In this document: positions 16,623-24,564 of the stretch, in pieces
Numbering within the stretch: the first letter of the stretch is position 1
How the letters are laid out: the number at the start of each line of letters is the position of its first letter
Assembly: GCA_037445025.1 (NCBI GenBank)
Contig: JBBILI010000005.1
Span: 1 to 64,000, forward strand
Origin: CAIQQQ01 sp037445025
Lineage (GTDB): Bacteria; Pseudomonadota; Alphaproteobacteria; Acetobacterales; Acetobacteraceae
DNA: 64,000 nucleotides
Reading direction: 5' to 3'
Notes under the pieces: generated by a model
Databases searched by the model: none
Told to the model about the DNA's origin: nothing
Seen by the model: only the letters and a program-made list of their open reading frames with translations
Program-made: the position numbers and the translations under genes

Positions 16623-17507
16623 TCACATCGCGGCGCGGGCCGCCTCGGCCGTGGCGATCGCCGGGCCGAGGTTGAGGATGCGTGTGATGTTGCCTTTGAA
16701 CAGCTTCTCCAGCACCGGCGGCTTCAGACCTTCCATCTCCCATTCATCGCAGCACTGCCCGGCGCTCCACCCGGGATAATCCGAGCCGAACATCACCTTG
16801 TCCTGCAGCCGGCGTGACATGTCGTGCTTCAACGGCGCCGGGATGTATTTTGGGCCCCAGCCGGAGATGTCGATGGACACGTTGCCTTTGTGCAGGGCAA
16901 CCGCGATCAGCTCCTCCGTCCAAGGCCAGCCGGGATGGGCGGCGACGATGTTCAACCTCGGAAAGTCGGCCGCGATCGCGTCCAGGTGCAGCGGGCGGGC
17001 GTGATCGAGCTTGAAGCCGAGGCCGCCGGGTTCGCCGGCGCCGATGGCGGTGGTGCCGCAATGGATCAGCGCCGGCGCGCCGAGCGACTGCAGCAGGTCC
17101 CAGATCGGGTAGAACTGCCGGTCCGACGGGCAGAACGCCTGCACCGGCGGCTGGTATTTCACGCCGATGAGGCCGAGATCGCGAATGGCGTGCTCGATCT
17201 CGGCGAGGCCGGCGCGGCCGCGCCAGGGGTCGACCATGGCCCAGCCCGGCAGGAACACGTCGGGGTGGCGGGCGATGAGGGCGGCCACTTCCTCGTTGGT
17301 GAAGCGCACATCGCCGGTGCCGTGCATGCTGTCCCAGGCGATGGGCATGGCGAGCACGTCGTCACGTCGGAAATCGGCGGCGATCTCCTCCTCCGGGCGG
17401 GCGTTGAACTTGCCTTTGAACATCTTCTGGGCGGCGGGGATGAAAAGCTTGCTGGCCGTGACGTAGGCCTCGGTCATGGGGTGGACGTGGATGTCTATGG
17501 CGCGCAT
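16623..17507 (-). CDS. Amidohydrolase (amidohydrolase_2 family)
   Basis: A 294-residue TIM-barrel metal-dependent hydrolase or decarboxylase. Metal-site motifs are HVHP near the N-terminus, IHCGTT, AAHPGWPWTEE and FGSDYPG near the C-terminus, the order seen in ACMSD-like and gamma-resorcylate decarboxylase-like enzymes. The substrate is unknown. It could serve aromatic catabolism given the feruloyl-CoA synthase cluster nearby, but that link is inference. Its stop abuts that of lepA. Confidence 0.85.
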   Translation of the reverse strand: MRAIDIHVHPMTEAYVTASKLFIPAAQKMFKGKFNARPEEEIAADFRRDDVLAMPIAWDSMHGTGDVRFTNEEVAALIARHPDVFLPGWAMVDPWRGRAGLAEIEHAIRDLGLIGVKYQPPVQAFCPSDRQFYPIWDLLQSLGAPALIHCGTTAIGAGEPGGLGFKLDHARPLHLDAIAADFPRLNIVAAHPGWPWTEELIAVALHKGNVSIDISGWGPKYIPAPLKHDMSRRLQDKVMFGSDYPGWSAGQCCDEWEMEGLKPPVLEKLFKGNITRILNLGPAIATAEAARAAM

Positions 17508-17520
17508 GGGGTGGTCCTGA

Positions 17521-17649
17521 TGAAAGAAGCAAGGACTTCTTTTCTGAAGAAAAGAAGCAAAAGACTTTTTTATCGCTTGCGCGCTCTCTCCGAAGAGAAC
17601 CGCGACAGCCAGACAAAAGTTTTTTGGTTCTTTTTTTCAAAAAAGAACC
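17521..17649. repeat. Two-hairpin AT-rich intergenic element (A then B)
   Basis: Hairpin A is a perfect nine-base stem CTTCTTTTC / GAAAAGAAG with loop TGAA (17536-17557), then CAAAAGAC and six T residues (17566-17571). Hairpin B is a perfect 11-base stem GGTTCTTTTTT / AAAAAAGAACC (17626-17649) with loop TC. About 50 unrelated bases separate the two. The same pair occurs at 33.5 kb, inverted at 6.1 kb, and in partial form at four other sites. Here hairpin B overlaps the 3' end of the CobW-like gene. Confidence 0.75.
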
Positions 17650-18683
17650 TCTTTCTCTGCTGTGAACGCTTCCCACGCATCGCGAATCCGGGCGGGATCG
17701 ACCCCACGCAGGATCAGCACCAGCCGGGTGGTGTGGTCAGCATCGGGCCAGGTTTCGAGCAGGACCGGCGGGTGCAGCACGTGATGGATGCCCTGCAGCA
17801 GCAGCGGCTGATCCGAGCCCTGCAGCGCCACCAGGCCTTTGAGGCGGAGCAGCGCGTCGGCATGGTCAAGCCGGATGCGGTGCAGCCAGGGCTCGAAGCG
17901 GGCCCAGTCGAGCGGCGTGGCATGGGTCAGCACCACGGCTTCGGTCTGCTCCGGATGGATCACAGCTTCGGCGAACCGGGGCGAGCGGGACAGATCTGCG
18001 CCGGAGGGCAGGTCCGGGTCAAGAAACTCCGGCGTGAACAGCGCCGCGGGGTCGATGGCGCCGTGGCTGGCGGTGACAACCGGGGCGAGCGGGTTGAGAC
18101 TCGCGAGGTGGGTGTGCAGGGCGGACGTGTCGGCGAGGTCGCCCTTGGTGATCACGATGCGGTCGGCCAGCGCCACCTGCTTGCGGGATTCCGGCTGTTC
18201 GGCCAGGTGGCGAGCGCCGAACAGCGCATCGACCACCGCGACGAGGCCGGAGAGGCGCAGGCTGCGCGCCATCAGCGGGTTGCGCAGAATGGCCTGGGCG
18301 AGCGGCGCGGGGTCGGCCAGGCCGGAGGGCTCGACGATGAGACGACGGAACGGCGGCAGGTCGCCCTCGGCGCGGCGGGCGAAGAGCTGCATCACGCCGG
18401 CTTCGACGTCCCCGCCGAGATTGCAGCACAGGCAGCCATTGGCGAGCACCAGCACATCGCCGTCGGGGCGGCCGACCAGATGCTGGTCGAGCGGCACGGC
18501 GCCGAATTCGTTGATGGCGACGGCGGTGTCGGCCATGGCGGGGTGGCGCAACAGGACGTTCAGCAGCGTGGTCTTGCCGGCGCCGAGGAAGCCGGTGAGC
18601 AGCGCCACCGGCAGCCGGGCACGATCCTGCGCGCCAGGCCAGAAGCGGTGCCGATACGCGTGCGCCGTGCCGGACAGAGGCAT
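17637..18683 (-). CDS. COG0523 GTPase (CobW/ZigA-like metallochaperone family)
   Basis: A 348-residue G3E-family P-loop GTPase. Walker A is LTGFLGAGKTTLLN (about 29-42), the family metal-binding motif CxCC is in NGCLCCNLGGD, the GTP-base motif is ITKGD, and EPSGLADP is present. Members handle zinc or cobalt and insert or redistribute metal; this copy lacks a His-rich tail, so its metal cannot be named. The stop codon (17637-17639) and the last residues lie inside repeat hairpin B. The MarR gene ends 61 bases upstream. Confidence 0.88.
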   Translation of the reverse strand: MPLSGTAHAYRHRFWPGAQDRARLPVALLTGFLGAGKTTLLNVLLRHPAMADTAVAINEFGAVPLDQHLVGRPDGDVLVLANGCLCCNLGGDVEAGVMQLFARRAEGDLPPFRRLIVEPSGLADPAPLAQAILRNPLMARSLRLSGLVAVVDALFGARHLAEQPESRKQVALADRIVITKGDLADTSALHTHLASLNPLAPVVTASHGAIDPAALFTPEFLDPDLPSGADLSRSPRFAEAVIHPEQTEAVVLTHATPLDWARFEPWLHRIRLDHADALLRLKGLVALQGSDQPLLLQGIHHVLHPPVLLETWPDADHTTRLVLILRGVDPARIRDAWEAFTAEKEVLF

Positions 18684-18744
18684 GCTCCCGAAAATTGTTA
18701 TGTTCTATAGCTATGCTAGGCCGTGATGCACCGGGCTGTCCATG

Positions 18745-19212
18745 TCACGTGGCAGTCGTGACGACGCGCGTGAGCAGGCGACGCAATTCAATCTGCTCGG
18801 CGGCCGACAGCATTCCCACCACCCGCGCCTCCTGCGCCATCACCAAAGGATGGATCTCGGCGAACAGCGCGGCCCCGGCTTGGGTCAGGCGGATCAGAAC
18901 GGCGCGGCGCTCGGCCGGGTCGGTGATGCGCTCGATCAGGCCTTCGGCTTCGAACTGGGCCAGCAGAGCGGCCATGTTGGAGGGTTTCACCCGCAGCGCT
19001 TCGGCAATCTGGCCGGGTCGGCTGCCGGGGTTGCTGTGCAGCACCGAGAGCAGCGAATAGCGCGTGGGCGTGATGCCATGGGCGCCGAGGGCGGCGTGGA
19101 ACCCCTCATAGACGCGCAGCTGCGCGAGGCGGAGGAGAAAACCCGTCATCCCCTCCAGCTGCGTCAGGTCGACGCCGGGGACGGTCAGGGTCGTGGTCTC
19201 GGACAAGGACAT
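18745..19212 (-). CDS. MarR family transcriptional regulator
   Basis: A 155-residue winged-helix regulator: TPTRYSLLSVLHSNPGSRPGQIAEALRVKPSNMAALLAQFEAEGLIERI..PAERRAVLIRLTQAG is the MarR DNA-binding domain with its wing. I chose the ATG at 19212; an in-frame ATG at 19287 would add 25 residues but lies almost on the putative operator. It diverges from a crotonase/feruloyl-CoA-synthase operon. In other bacteria MarR proteins (FerR, CouR) repress hydroxycinnamate genes and are released by the CoA thioester; the same role is likely here. Confidence 0.85.
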   Translation of the reverse strand: MSLSETTTLTVPGVDLTQLEGMTGFLLRLAQLRVYEGFHAALGAHGITPTRYSLLSVLHSNPGSRPGQIAEALRVKPSNMAALLAQFEAEGLIERITDPAERRAVLIRLTQAGAALFAEIHPLVMAQEARVVGMLSAAEQIELRRLLTRVVTTAT

Positions 19213-19266
19213 GACAGCAGTAAGGCCCGGGCCTTCGGACGCGGCAAGGGGCTTGTTGGGGACAGC

Positions 19267-19303
19267 TTGACAGCGCTCCGGCGCCAATCATTATGATCCA
19301 TAA
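19267..19303 (+). promoter_or_regulatory. Putative promoter with overlapping MarR operator
   Basis: A perfect TTGACA (19267-19272) is followed 17-18 bases later by ATTATG/TTATGA (19290-19296). Over this -10 lies the palindrome TTATG-ATC-CATAA (19291-19303), an AT-rich sequence in a GC-rich background. It sits between the divergent MarR gene and the crotonase operon, where a MarR dimer would block polymerase. The downstream ribosome site GGAGGAAAC lies five bases or fewer from the crotonase ATG. Confidence 0.6.
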
Positions 19304-19336
19304 GAGATAAGTGCGACGATGTGTCGCGGAGGAAAC

Positions 19337-20146
19337 ATGGCTCCGATCGACATCACGGGCCTGCCGGAGTGCGTCGCGGCATCGCGGGACGGCGTGGTGG
19401 CGGTGCTGCGGCTGGCGCGGCCCGAGAAGCGCAACGCCATCGATGGTGCGATGATCGCGGGGATCGAGCGGTTCTTCACGAACCTGCCGGCGGATGTGCG
19501 CGCGGTGGTGGTGCATGGCGAGGGGGCGCATTTCTGCGCGGGGCTTGACCTGTCGAGCCTCACCGAGACCGATGCGTTTGCGGCGACGCTGCATTCCCGC
19601 GCCTGGCACAGGGCGTTCGCCCGCATCGAGGGCGGTGATGTGCCGGTGATCGCGGTGCTGCATGGGGCGGTGGTGGGCGGCGGGCTGGAGCTGGCGTGCG
19701 CCGCGCATATCCGCATCGCCGAGACGAGCGCGTTCTACGCGCTGCCGGAGGGGCAGCGCGGCATCTTTGTCGGCGGCGGCGGGTCGGTGCGGCTGCCGCG
19801 GCTGATCGGGCTGCACCGGGTGACGGACATGATGCTGACCGGGCGAACCTATGGCGCGGCCGAAGGCGTGGCGCTCGGCTTCTCGCAGTATCTCTGCCCC
19901 GACGGCGAAGGGTTTGGGCGAGCCATGGCCATGGCGCAGAAGATCGCCGGCAATGCGCCGCTCAGCACCTATGCGGTGCTGCAGGCGCTGCCGCGGATTG
20001 CCGAGGCCCGCGCCGATGAGGGATTGTTCATGGAGAGCATGATGTCGGCGATCGCATCGAGCGACCCTGAGGCGAAGGGGCGGCTGCGGGCGTTTCTGGA
20101 AGGCCGCGCGCCCAAGGTGCGGCACGGGCCCGATCCTTCCAATTAG
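19337..20146 (+). CDS. Crotonase-family enoyl-CoA hydratase, probable hydroxycinnamoyl-CoA pathway
   Basis: A 269-residue crotonase-fold enzyme. Unlike the copy at 6.2 kb it keeps both glutamates expected for hydration: one in VVGGGLELACAAH and one in YALPEGQRGIF. The oxyanion segment FCAGLDLSSL is present. The start at ATG 19337 is set by GGAGGAAAC directly upstream. It is the first gene of an operon with feruloyl-CoA synthase and a type-II hydroxyacyl-CoA dehydrogenase, so it probably hydrates (and perhaps cleaves) feruloyl-, coumaroyl- or related CoA esters. Confidence 0.85.
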   Translation: MAPIDITGLPECVAASRDGVVAVLRLARPEKRNAIDGAMIAGIERFFTNLPADVRAVVVHGEGAHFCAGLDLSSLTETDAFAATLHSRAWHRAFARIEGGDVPVIAVLHGAVVGGGLELACAAHIRIAETSAFYALPEGQRGIFVGGGGSVRLPRLIGLHRVTDMMLTGRTYGAAEGVALGFSQYLCPDGEGFGRAMAMAQKIAGNAPLSTYAVLQALPRIAEARADEGLFMESMMSAIASSDPEAKGRLRAFLEGRAPKVRHGPDPSN

Positions 20147-20175
20147 CGTCTGAAGCACCGTCCAGGGAGAGAACG

Positions 20176-21990
20176 ATGTCGAAACCGACACGCGACGTGA
20201 AGCTGGGACGAGCGGAGATGCGGTTCACGCACCGGGCCGACGGCACGATTCTGGTGGAATCGCCGCAGCCGGTGGGGCCCTATCCGGCCCGGCTGACCGA
20301 GCGGCTGGTGCATTGGGCCGGGACGGCGCCGGAGCGCGTGTTCATGGCCCAGCGCGATGCGCAGGACGAATGGCGGACACTGCGCTATGGGGAGACCCTG
20401 GCGAAGGTGCGCGCGATCGGCCAGTTCCTGCTGGATCGCGATCTTTCGGCCGAGCGGCCGGTGGTGATCCTTTCGGGCAACGACCTGGAGCATGCGCTGC
20501 TGGGCCTCGCCTGCCTGCATGTGGGCGTGCCGTATGCGCCGGTCTCGGTGCCATATTCCACTGTCTCCACCGATTTCGAGCGGCTGCGCCAGATCGTGAC
20601 ACTGCTGCAGCCCGGTCTGGTGTTCGCCGCCGATGCCACGCTGTTCGGCCGGGCGATCGAGGCGGTGGTTGCCGAGGATGTCGAGATCGTGCTCACGCAA
20701 GGCGCCCTCCCCGTCCGCCGCCACACTCCCTTCGCCGATCTGCTGGCCACACCCGCGACTGAGGCGGTCGAGGTCGCGTTCGACCGCGTCGGGCCGGACA
20801 GCGTGGGAAAATTCCTGTTCACCTCGGGCTCCACCGGCCTGCCCAAGGGCGTCATCAACACCCAGCGCATGCTGTGCAGCAACCAGCAGATGATCCTGGA
20901 ATCGCTCGCCTTCATGGCGGACACGCCGCCGGTGATCCTGGACTGGCTACCATGGAACCACACGTTCGGGGGCAACCACAATGTCGGGCTGGTGCTGTAC
21001 AACGGCGGCTCGATGTATCTTGATGACGGGGCCCCGACCGCTGCCGGTATGGCGCGCTCGGTGCGCAATCTGCGCGAGATCGCGCCCACGGTGTTCTTCA
21101 ACGTGCCCAAGGGCTACGAGGAGCTGGTGGCCTATCTGCGCCGCGAGCCGGCGCTGCGGGAGCGGTTCTTCAGCCGCCTGGATCTGCTGTTCTATTCCTC
21201 GGCCGGCCTCGCGCAGCATGTGTGGGACGAGCTCGATGACCTGGCCATCGACACCACCGGCGCGCGGGTGGTGATGCTGACCGGGCTGGGCGCCACCGAG
21301 ACGGCGCCGTTCGCGCTGGTGTGCCGGCCAGAGGTGACCGGCTCCGGCATTGTCGGGCTGCCGGTGCCGGGAGTTGCGCTGAAGCTGGTGCCGGACGGCG
21401 ACCGGCTGGAGGCGCGGGTGCGTGGCCCGAACATCACGCCGGGCTACTGGCGCAATCCGGCGCAGACGGCGGCGGCGTTCGATGAGGAAGGCTTCTACAA
21501 GTTCGGCGATGCGCTGAAATTCGTGGACCCGGATGATCCCGACAAGGGGTTTCGCTTCGACGGCCGGATCTCGGAGAACTTCAAGCTGGCCACCGGCACC
21601 TGGGTGCAGGTCGGCGCGTTGCGAGCGCGGGCGGTGGCGGCTTTCGCCCCTTTCGCGCGCGACGTGGTGGTGGCCGGGCATGACCAGGATTACGTGTCCG
21701 TTCTTGTGGTGCCGGATCCGCCGGCCTGCGAGGGCCTGTCCGGTGCGGCGCTGCGCGAACGGCTGCACCCGCTGCTGAGCGCCTTCGCGGCCACCGGCAC
21801 CGGCTCCGCTTCACGGGTGGTGCGCGCGGCGCTGCTGGAAGCGAAGCTGTCGATCGATCGCGGCGAAATCACCGACAAGGGCTCGCTCAATCAGCGGGCG
21901 GTGCTGAAGAGCCAGGCGGATCTGGTGGCCGATCTCTACGCCGAGCCGCCGCCGTCGCATGTGCTGGTCGCCGAACAGGAAAAGGTCTGA
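20176..21990 (+). CDS. Feruloyl-CoA synthase (AMP-forming acyl-CoA ligase)
   Basis: A 604-residue ANL-superfamily ligase that adenylates a hydroxycinnamate carboxylate and transfers it to CoA. The P-loop is FTSGSTGLPKGVINTQRM; the adenylate-binding motif is near TGLGATETAP; DWLPWNHTFGGNHN and the NGGSMYLDDG segment are typical of the feruloyl-CoA synthetase subfamily. The C-terminal hinge is GRISENFKLATGTWV, and KGSLNQRAVL near the end supplies the family's late lysine region. AGGGAGAGAACG precedes the ATG. Ferulate, caffeate or p-coumarate are the likely substrates. Confidence 0.88.
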   Translation: MSKPTRDVKLGRAEMRFTHRADGTILVESPQPVGPYPARLTERLVHWAGTAPERVFMAQRDAQDEWRTLRYGETLAKVRAIGQFLLDRDLSAERPVVILSGNDLEHALLGLACLHVGVPYAPVSVPYSTVSTDFERLRQIVTLLQPGLVFAADATLFGRAIEAVVAEDVEIVLTQGALPVRRHTPFADLLATPATEAVEVAFDRVGPDSVGKFLFTSGSTGLPKGVINTQRMLCSNQQMILESLAFMADTPPVILDWLPWNHTFGGNHNVGLVLYNGGSMYLDDGAPTAAGMARSVRNLREIAPTVFFNVPKGYEELVAYLRREPALRERFFSRLDLLFYSSAGLAQHVWDELDDLAIDTTGARVVMLTGLGATETAPFALVCRPEVTGSGIVGLPVPGVALKLVPDGDRLEARVRGPNITPGYWRNPAQTAAAFDEEGFYKFGDALKFVDPDDPDKGFRFDGRISENFKLATGTWVQVGALRARAVAAFAPFARDVVVAGHDQDYVSVLVVPDPPACEGLSGAALRERLHPLLSAFAATGTGSASRVVRAALLEAKLSIDRGEITDKGSLNQRAVLKSQADLVADLYAEPPPSHVLVAEQEKV

Positions 21991-21992
21991 GC

Positions 21993-22754
21993 ATGCAGCC
22001 ACATGGACACGCGGCTCTCGTCACCGGCGGCGGATCGGGGCTGGGCGAGGCGACGGCCCTGGCTCTCGCGGAGGCCGGCTGCAAGGTCGCGATCCTCGAT
22101 CGCAACCTCGCCGCCGCTGGGGCGGTCGCGGCGCGGATCGGTGGTGTGGCCTGCGGGTGCGATGTGGCGGATGCCGACAGTGCCGCGGCCGCCATCGCCT
22201 CGGCCGCGGCGGCGCATGGCATTGCTCGCATCGTGGTGAACTGTGCCGGCATCGCCACACCCGGGCGCATCGCCGGGCGCGACGGGCCGTTGCCGCTGGC
22301 GGATTTCGCACGGGTCATCAACGTCAACCTGATCGGCAGCTTCAATGTTCTGCGCCTCGCCGCGCATGCGATGAGCCGGCTCGATCCGTTGGAGGGCGGC
22401 GAGCGGGGGGTGGTGATCAACACCGCTTCGGTGGCCGCGTATGACGGGCAGATCGGCCAGGCGGCCTATGCGGCCTCCAAGGGGGGCATCGTGTCGATGA
22501 CTCTGCCGGCGGCGCGTGAGCTGGCGCGCATCGGAGTGCGGGTGCTGACCATCGCGCCGGGGCTGTTCCACACGCCGCTGATGGCAACGCTGTCCGAGGA
22601 GATCCAGCGCAGCCTTGCCGCCGCCATCCCGTTTCCGCCCCGGCTCGGCTTTCCCGCGGAGTTCGCGTCGCTGGTGCTGAGCTGTGTCACCAACGGGTTT
22701 CTCAACGGTGAGACCATCCGCCTCGACGGCGCCCTGCGCATGGCGCCAAAGTAA
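21993..22754 (+). CDS. Short-chain dehydrogenase, 3-hydroxyacyl-CoA dehydrogenase type-II-like
   Basis: A 253-residue Rossmann SDR. The cofactor motif is TGGGSGLGEA (TGxxxGxG), then NCAGIA, catalytic Ser in INTASVAAYDG and Tyr/Lys in YAASKGG. AYDGQIGQAAYAASKGGIVSMTLPAARELA.. is the signature of type-II 3-hydroxyacyl-CoA dehydrogenases. With the preceding ligase and hydratase it would allow a beta-oxidative, CoA-dependent shortening of the propenoyl side chain. It starts two bases after the ligase stop. Confidence 0.87.
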   Translation: MQPHGHAALVTGGGSGLGEATALALAEAGCKVAILDRNLAAAGAVAARIGGVACGCDVADADSAAAAIASAAAAHGIARIVVNCAGIATPGRIAGRDGPLPLADFARVINVNLIGSFNVLRLAAHAMSRLDPLEGGERGVVINTASVAAYDGQIGQAAYAASKGGIVSMTLPAARELARIGVRVLTIAPGLFHTPLMATLSEEIQRSLAAAIPFPPRLGFPAEFASLVLSCVTNGFLNGETIRLDGALRMAPK

Positions 22755-22800
22755 AACACCAACGCGGCAGCAGACCGCTTCTCACACAGGAAACCACACC

Positions 22801-24003
22801 ATGAAACTCTCCCGCCGCGCCGCTCTTGCCCTGCCGCTGTTCACAGCTTTCCCGGCCCTGGCCCAGGGCAAGCCGATCCGCATCGGCGTGCTCAACGACA
22901 TGTCGGGCGTCTATGCCGACTACCAGGGCATCGGCTCGGTGATCGCCGCCCAGATGGCGGTGGCCGATTTCGGCCCGGTCGGCGGCATGAAGGTGGAGAT
23001 CATCAGCGCCGATCATCAGAACAAGGCCGATGTGGGACTGGCGATCTGCCGCCAGTGGTTCGACACCGACGGGGTGGACGTGGTGATGGACGTGCCGAAC
23101 TCGGCCATCGCGCTGGCGGTGGCGGATCTGACGCGGGCGCGCAACAAGGTGTTCATCGGCTCGGGCGCCGGCACCGCGGATCTGACGGGGGTGAAATGCT
23201 CGCCCAACACGGTGCACTGGACGTATGATACTTGGGAGGCGGGTCACGCGCTGGGCCAGGCGGTGGTGGCGGGTGGCGGCAAGAGCTGGTTCTTCCTCAC
23301 GGCGGATTATGCGTTCGGCTATGACCTTGAGGCGCGCACGGCCGAGGCGGTGAAGGCTGCGGGTGGGACGGTGCTGGGTTCGGTGCGGCATCCGTTGGGC
23401 ACGTCGGATTTCTCGTCGTTCCTTCTGGCCGCGCAGAATTCGGGCGCACAAGTGCTGGGCATGGCCAATGCCGGCGGTGACAACGCCAATGCGCTGAAGC
23501 AGGCCAAGGAGTTCGGCCTGACGCCGCGGATGAAGGTGGCGGGTCCGGTGATCAACATCAACACGATCGATGCGGTGGGTCTGGCCGACACCCAGGGCGT
23601 GCTGGCGGCGACGCCGTTCTACTGGGACCTCACGGATGGCACGCGCGCGTTTGCCCGGCGGTTTGCCGCGGCGCATCCGCGCGGGATCTACCCCAATGAC
23701 ATGCAGGCCGGCGTGTATGCGGCGACGCTGCATTACCTGAAAGCGGCGGCGAAGCTGGCAAGCGTGGCCGATGGCGCGGCGGTGGTGGCGGCGATGAAGG
23801 CGATGCCGACGGAGGATGCGTTGTTCGGCCGGGGTGTGATCCGCGCCGACGGTCGCAAGACGCAGCCGGTGTATCTGCTGGAGACCAAGACGGTCGCTGA
23901 CTCAAAATCGAAATGGGACGTCTTCAAGGTCGCAGCCACAGTCCCCGCCGACCAGGCCTATCGCCCCCTGGCCGAAGGCAAGTGCCCGCTTGTGGCCGGA
24001 TAA
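22801..24003 (+). CDS. ABC transporter substrate-binding protein, Leu/Ile/Val-type fold
   Basis: A 400-residue periplasmic binding protein of the type I (LivJ-like) fold. It has an N-terminal signal peptide (MKLSRRAALALPLFTAFPALAQ) with an Arg-Arg pair, then IRIGVLNDMSGVYADYQGIGS. GGAAACCACACC precedes the ATG at 22801. Such proteins often bind aromatic acids in lignin-using alphaproteobacteria, and the position at the end of the hydroxycinnamate operon supports uptake of a phenylpropanoid. No permease or ATPase genes follow. Confidence 0.85.
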   Translation: MKLSRRAALALPLFTAFPALAQGKPIRIGVLNDMSGVYADYQGIGSVIAAQMAVADFGPVGGMKVEIISADHQNKADVGLAICRQWFDTDGVDVVMDVPNSAIALAVADLTRARNKVFIGSGAGTADLTGVKCSPNTVHWTYDTWEAGHALGQAVVAGGGKSWFFLTADYAFGYDLEARTAEAVKAAGGTVLGSVRHPLGTSDFSSFLLAAQNSGAQVLGMANAGGDNANALKQAKEFGLTPRMKVAGPVININTIDAVGLADTQGVLAATPFYWDLTDGTRAFARRFAAAHPRGIYPNDMQAGVYAATLHYLKAAAKLASVADGAAVVAAMKAMPTEDALFGRGVIRADGRKTQPVYLLETKTVADSKSKWDVFKVAATVPADQAYRPLAEGKCPLVAG

Positions 24004-24032
24004 TGTTGGTCTTACGATTGAAAGTTTGTTTG

Positions 24033-24056
24033 CTTATTTCTTTTCAAAGAAAGAAG
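24033..24056. repeat. AT-rich hairpin, single copy of the intergenic element
   Basis: An 11-base stem with one mismatch, CTTATTTCTTT / AAAGAAAGAAG, loop TC, lies between the convergent binding-protein gene and the yraN-like gene. It combines parts of the A and B hairpins and probably ends transcription from both sides. Confidence 0.55.
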
Positions 24057-24075
24057 CGCTTTCTTTAACGAACAT

Positions 24076-24465
24076 TCAAACCTCAAGTCGAAACGCGTCC
24101 TTGATGCGGCGGACAAGCTGATCCGCGTCCACCAGCATCACGTCGAACCGCACGCCGGCACGGCCCCAGTCGGGGTGCTGTGCCAGCAGGATCTCGCCGG
24201 CGGCGAGCAGGCGGGCGCGTTGCCGGGCTGAGAGGGACGCCGCGGCATCGGACAGGGTCGGGCGATGCTTGACCTCGATGATGGCCAGCATTCCGTTGTG
24301 TTCCGCCACGAGATCGACCTCGCCGGCTGGTGTGCGCAGGCGCTGTCCCAGGATGGTCCAGCCTTCGGCGACCAGGGCGGCGCTGCACGCGGCCTCGGCG
24401 TGCAGGCCGCTGGCCTGGGCGCGCAGGCCGCGGCCGGTTCGGGTGGCGTGGGACGTGTTGCGCAT
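24076..24465 (-). CDS. YraN family (UPF0102) endonuclease-fold protein
   Basis: A 129-residue protein with the restriction-endonuclease-like core typical of YraN: GLHAEAACSAALVAEGWTIL, then GEVDLVAEHNGMLAIIEVKHR, which gives the E-D-ExK catalytic pattern. Family members are suspected Holliday-junction or DNA-repair nucleases, but their role is unproven. The frame opens much earlier (24663), yet MRNTSHATRTGRGLRAQASG at 24465 fits the family length. It is divergent from the gamma-glutamyltransferase gene. Confidence 0.85.
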   Translation of the reverse strand: MRNTSHATRTGRGLRAQASGLHAEAACSAALVAEGWTILGQRLRTPAGEVDLVAEHNGMLAIIEVKHRPTLSDAAASLSARQRARLLAAGEILLAQHPDWGRAGVRFDVMLVDADQLVRRIKDAFRLEV

Positions 24466-24564
24466 CGGTCTCGCTTTTGTACAAAGCGATTCTGACGTAT
24501 TCGGTTTCGGGTTTTCAAGCGTTCCGTGGACTGGCAGCCTCACGGCGTTGAGGAGGGTGGCACG

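Noticed and set aside
17362..17676. Short peptides with SFLKKRTKKLLS-like sequences near several gene ends
   Set aside because: They are translations of the AT-rich hairpin elements, not conserved proteins.
18691..18718. Possible Zur or other metal-regulator box before the CobW-like gene
   Set aside because: The AT-rich stretch has only short palindromes (CTATAG, TAGC-TAT-GCTA) and does not form the long symmetric site expected.
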